35,882 bases of DNA, taken from the NCBI GenBank assembly GCA_016840085.1, contig JAEOTA010000068.1, positions 1 to 35,882 on the forward strand, given 5' to 3'. The position numbers and the translations under genes are program-made. The notes under the pieces are model-generated. The model had not been told where the DNA came from, searched no databases, and saw only the letters and a list, made by a program, of their open reading frames with translations. The DNA is from Promethearchaeota archaeon (GTDB lineage Archaea > Asgardarchaeota > Lokiarchaeia > Sigyniarchaeales > SOKP01). Positions 32,844 through 35,882 of the stretch are shown here, one piece after another (the first letter of the stretch is position 1; each line of letters starts with the position of its first letter).

Positions 32844-35321
32844 ATGGTTAAATTACCTAAAGGTCTACAGAAGAAAAATAAGAATAAAGGGAAAAGAGAA
32901 GAAATAAAAAATTTGAGAGATAATAATTTACAAGATTATTTTCTTTTGAATAAAGATCCACAGCAACGTAATGAATCAGACTTAAAATTACTAGAAGAGA
33001 GATTAAAAACAGTAAGATATACAAATGAGAGAAAGACGCAATTTGGTTTATTGTTAGAAATCGGTGAGACTTACAAATTTTTAGGACCGATGGAAAAAGC
33101 AGTCGAAGCGTTTAAACAAGCAATCATAATTGCTAATGAACTAGAAAATACTCATCAGAAATTTTTTGCTCTCTTTCAACTAGGAAATGCTTACATAATG
33201 CAAGGATTTTACAATGAAGCATTGTATTATACCCAAAAAGCCTATGAGTGTCTTGAGATGGATAAGAATTTAGGATTATTTGAATCTACTATTTTAGATG
33301 CCCTAGGAGAGATATACTCATGTTTAGGTAATAATAAAAAAGCAATTGACATTTATAATAAAGCATTATCATTAGTAAAAAAGAATAAAGAAGGAGAACA
33401 CTCTAAAGGTTTAACTTTAATGTCAATAGCAAAGGTTAAAAGTAAAATGGGTTTGTTCTCAGATTCTATTAGTCTTTACCAACAAGCACTTAATATAATT
33501 CGAAAATTAGGGGATAAGCGTATTGAAGCCTCCATATTATTAGAGCTTTGTACTAATTACGACTACTTGGGAGAGATTAAGAAAGCTATCGAATATGCTC
33601 AAAAAAGCAGAAAGATCTATATTAATTTAAGTCTTAAAATTGGTATTGGAACAAGCTCATATCATATTGGAGGAATGCTATTCCATTATGGTGATGAAGG
33701 AAAGGCTTTAGAGTATCTATCGCAATCATTAAAAATATTCAAGGAAATAAATAATCCATTATGGAGTGCAAGGACTCTCTGGTACCTTAAAGAAATTTAT
33801 TTAAATCAAGGATCTGTTGAAAAGTTTAAAAAAGCTCAGGATGAAGCACTATCATTAATGCAGAAGACTAAAAGTTCTTTGGATCTTGGTCAATTTTTAA
33901 TTGATGTAACTTCAGAAATGACATCGAGGGACTATAGAATTGAAGATGAGAATGAGAAAGTGGAATTATTAAAGATATCATTAGATCTCCAAAAAAAATG
34001 TTTAGATACATTTCAAAATACTGATTCTCCACAATTGATCGGAAAAGCTTTGACAGGAATTGGTTATACTTATGTTAAACTTAAAAATTATTCAGAAGCA
34101 TTGAAATTTTATAGCGCTGCCGTTGCGACATATAACAGTTCAGGAACTATTAATTTCTTAGCAATTACATATACAAGAATAGGAGAATTATATCGGAAGC
34201 AAGATAATCCAACAAAAGCTCTAGAATATTATAGAAAGTCATTAAAAATTTATCAAAAAATGTTAGAGAAGCTGGAGGGTACAAATTTATATTTGAATTT
34301 TAAATCTCTCTTTAGTTTTCTCCCAATGTTAATTGAAGATATAAAAGAAACTATTTATAAGTCTTGTTTCATGGAGAATCAGTCTGAAATAATTGAAAAT
34401 ACAAAAATTTTAGCAATTGATGTATGTAAGAAGGCAGTGGATGCAAATTTAAAACAGATCATACCAGAAATTGGAAAAAATTCTGAAGCGATTAGAGAAA
34501 TTATAAATATTGCCAAAAAACGTAAAGAAGAAATAAAAGATTTGCAAGCTGAAATTACAGTCATAAAGAATAACCACTATAAGAACAAGGATCACCCTGA
34601 ATATTATGAGACTATTACAAAAAAGATAATCACAATATTAAAAGACGAGACTCCACATCTTGAGTTTTGGCAAGAAAGACTGAATAATAATAATTTTAAT
34701 CAATTATATGGAGAAAGTAAAGAAGATCTCATTGCTATTCGTATTTTGATGAACTATTTAGATGATTATTTGGAAATCTGCTTATTCCAAATTGCTAAAA
34801 TTATTGAAAGAGAAATTCAACATAAAATATTCGAAAAATTTCGTAACATTACACAAGATCTTAACCAATTTACTTTTAATCTAAAAGGTTCGACTTTTTC
34901 GGGTAAAATAATAAAAAAAATAGAACATTCCCATAGAAGATTACTTAGTTTTTTAAATAGGAAAGTAAAACTTACTTTAGGTGATTTTGGGCTTATATTG
35001 GAGCATGTACTTTTATTACAGGAACAATCAATTAAAGTAAAATTATTTGATGAATTAGGCAATTTCATAATTAATTCAATTTCTAATAAAGAGCAGGGAG
35101 CTTTAGTAGATTTTTTGGTGAGACCCTTTAAATTTTTAAATATCCCAGATTCACGATTTAAAGATACACGTTTTAATGATTTGAGAAATTATGTTGCTCA
35201 TCCAAAAGATTCCACTTCAAGACTTCAACTTAAAATAAATAAAGCATTTATTAACCGACTTATTGATATAATAACTGATAGAGCCCCATTTATTCTACCC
35301 ACAATTTGTAAATTCTACTAA
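32844..35321 (+). CDS. TPR-repeat protein with C-terminal HEPN-like domain
   Basis: 825 aa. A basic N-terminus is followed by about ten TPR repeats (~65-500), e.g. GPMEKAVEAFKQAIIIANEL and NPTKALEYYRKSLKIYQKM, with the Kinesin-light-chain-like length. A helical middle region follows (~510-640). The last ~170 residues are helical and contain R781-x4-H786 (RNYVAHP), the R-x4-6-H motif of HEPN domains, preceded by a helix with many hydrophobic residues. HEPN domains are often RNases in toxin and defence proteins, and TPR arrays commonly sense partners in such systems. It has its own promoter and follows the type IIG operon, so it fits a defence effector. HEPN assignment rests on the motif and helix context only. 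Confidence 0.75.
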   Translation: MVKLPKGLQKKNKNKGKREEIKNLRDNNLQDYFLLNKDPQQRNESDLKLLEERLKTVRYTNERKTQFGLLLEIGETYKFLGPMEKAVEAFKQAIIIANELENTHQKFFALFQLGNAYIMQGFYNEALYYTQKAYECLEMDKNLGLFESTILDALGEIYSCLGNNKKAIDIYNKALSLVKKNKEGEHSKGLTLMSIAKVKSKMGLFSDSISLYQQALNIIRKLGDKRIEASILLELCTNYDYLGEIKKAIEYAQKSRKIYINLSLKIGIGTSSYHIGGMLFHYGDEGKALEYLSQSLKIFKEINNPLWSARTLWYLKEIYLNQGSVEKFKKAQDEALSLMQKTKSSLDLGQFLIDVTSEMTSRDYRIEDENEKVELLKISLDLQKKCLDTFQNTDSPQLIGKALTGIGYTYVKLKNYSEALKFYSAAVATYNSSGTINFLAITYTRIGELYRKQDNPTKALEYYRKSLKIYQKMLEKLEGTNLYLNFKSLFSFLPMLIEDIKETIYKSCFMENQSEIIENTKILAIDVCKKAVDANLKQIIPEIGKNSEAIREIINIAKKRKEEIKDLQAEITVIKNNHYKNKDHPEYYETITKKIITILKDETPHLEFWQERLNNNNFNQLYGESKEDLIAIRILMNYLDDYLEICLFQIAKIIEREIQHKIFEKFRNITQDLNQFTFNLKGSTFSGKIIKKIEHSHRRLLSFLNRKVKLTLGDFGLILEHVLLLQEQSIKVKLFDELGNFIINSISNKEQGALVDFLVRPFKFLNIPDSRFKDTRFNDLRNYVAHPKDSTSRLQLKINKAFINRLIDIITDRAPFILPTICKFY

Positions 35322-35882
35322 ATTTTTTTCTAAGAATTGAAAGATTCGCGAAATTCAAGGAAGAAGTCTGTTCAATTAAAATTTACTCGAAGTCTTAACA
35401 CTCTTAAACCTTCAGAGAAAATTAGCGATAAGAAGGAGGTAAAAAAGGAGAGATTTAAAAGATTTTAACTTTTAACTATAGATACCTGGAATACTATTGA
35501 AAAATTGTGTATCAAGAAATGAGATTTTGCGTGTAATAATTGGTATCTTTATAATTATTCTTATTATAGATCCTAATCGAAATGTAGTGAAAATGCTTCT
35601 TCAAACAAAATTAATAGCATTACCTAAAATCATGATAGCGTAGAAATATCCACTAAAATATAGCATTATGTACTAAATAAGAATCTAACATCTTTTTCGC
35701 TCTATGGTAGATTAATATCAGGATGAAAATGATTTTTAATCCGATAAAATTTAAATTATAGTATTTTGTTATAATTATTTTTAATTATATATATCCAGAT
35801 ATCACACCCTTTTCTAAATAAAAATGGGGATAATATCTCCATGTTACCCCTCAAAGTCATCCCTCACCTGAAAAGAGAAGAG
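35322..35882 (+). other. Non-coding end of window
   Basis: 561 bases with no convincing gene on either strand. A short T-run (35325-35331) after the TPR gene may end transcription. AAGGAGGT at 35433-35440 is a strong Shine-Dalgarno-like sequence, but no start codon follows within reach. The rest is AT-rich and may hold the promoter of a gene beyond the window. Confidence 0.55.

Overview
The window is archaeal DNA. It encodes a TFB-type general transcription factor, NurA and HerA, and Mre11/Rad50 domains. TATA boxes lie about 25-30 bases before many starts (short-leader or leaderless transcripts), and Shine-Dalgarno sites occur inside operons. The DNA is very AT-rich. A surface propeller protein ends in a Loki-CTERM-like tail, a small protein has a FYVE-like zinc finger, and several large coiled-coil/membrane proteins have no obvious identity. 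Together these point to an Asgard (Lokiarchaeia-like) genome; archaeal is near certain, Asgard is inference.

Layout. Positions 1-8730 hold cell-envelope genes: a truncated multi-TM protein with a huge ectodomain and its small translational partner (minus); a winged-helix regulator and a coiled-coil/TM protein with an FKBP-like ectodomain (plus); a small unknown gene plus a membrane-anchored transglutaminase-like protein (minus); and a seven-repeat SBBP propeller protein (plus). Positions 8829-35321 look like a defence or accessory island. It holds a PD-(D/E)XK nuclease, an AbrB/TFB divergent pair sharing a repeat-rich promoter, a CoiA-like nuclease, a zinc ribbon, and a minus-strand run of ten genes from 26848 down to 11920. 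That run contains, in order of transcription, a long Argonaute, NurA, HerA, a single-chain Mre11-Rad50 fusion, a Cys-cluster protein, an 8-TM zinc-ribbon protein, two unknown proteins, an Mrr-like nuclease and a FYVE-like finger protein. Divergent from Argonaute is a plus-strand three-gene operon (Orc1/Cdc6-like ATPase, unknown, type IIG restriction-modification enzyme), followed by a TPR protein with a C-terminal HEPN-like motif. The last 560 bases show no gene.

How the genes may work together. NurA-HerA and Mre11-Rad50 are the archaeal DNA-end resection machinery. Here they form a compact operon in a non-canonical order, with Mre11 and Rad50 fused, no cysteine (hence no zinc hook) anywhere in the Rad50 half, and a long Argonaute directly upstream in the same direction. 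The most interesting hypothesis is an Argonaute-coupled end-processing defence system, in which the resection proteins generate guides from, or degrade, foreign DNA ends. This would parallel the known cooperation between bacterial CbAgo and RecBCD. No integrase, transposase, tRNA, rRNA or CRISPR array was found.
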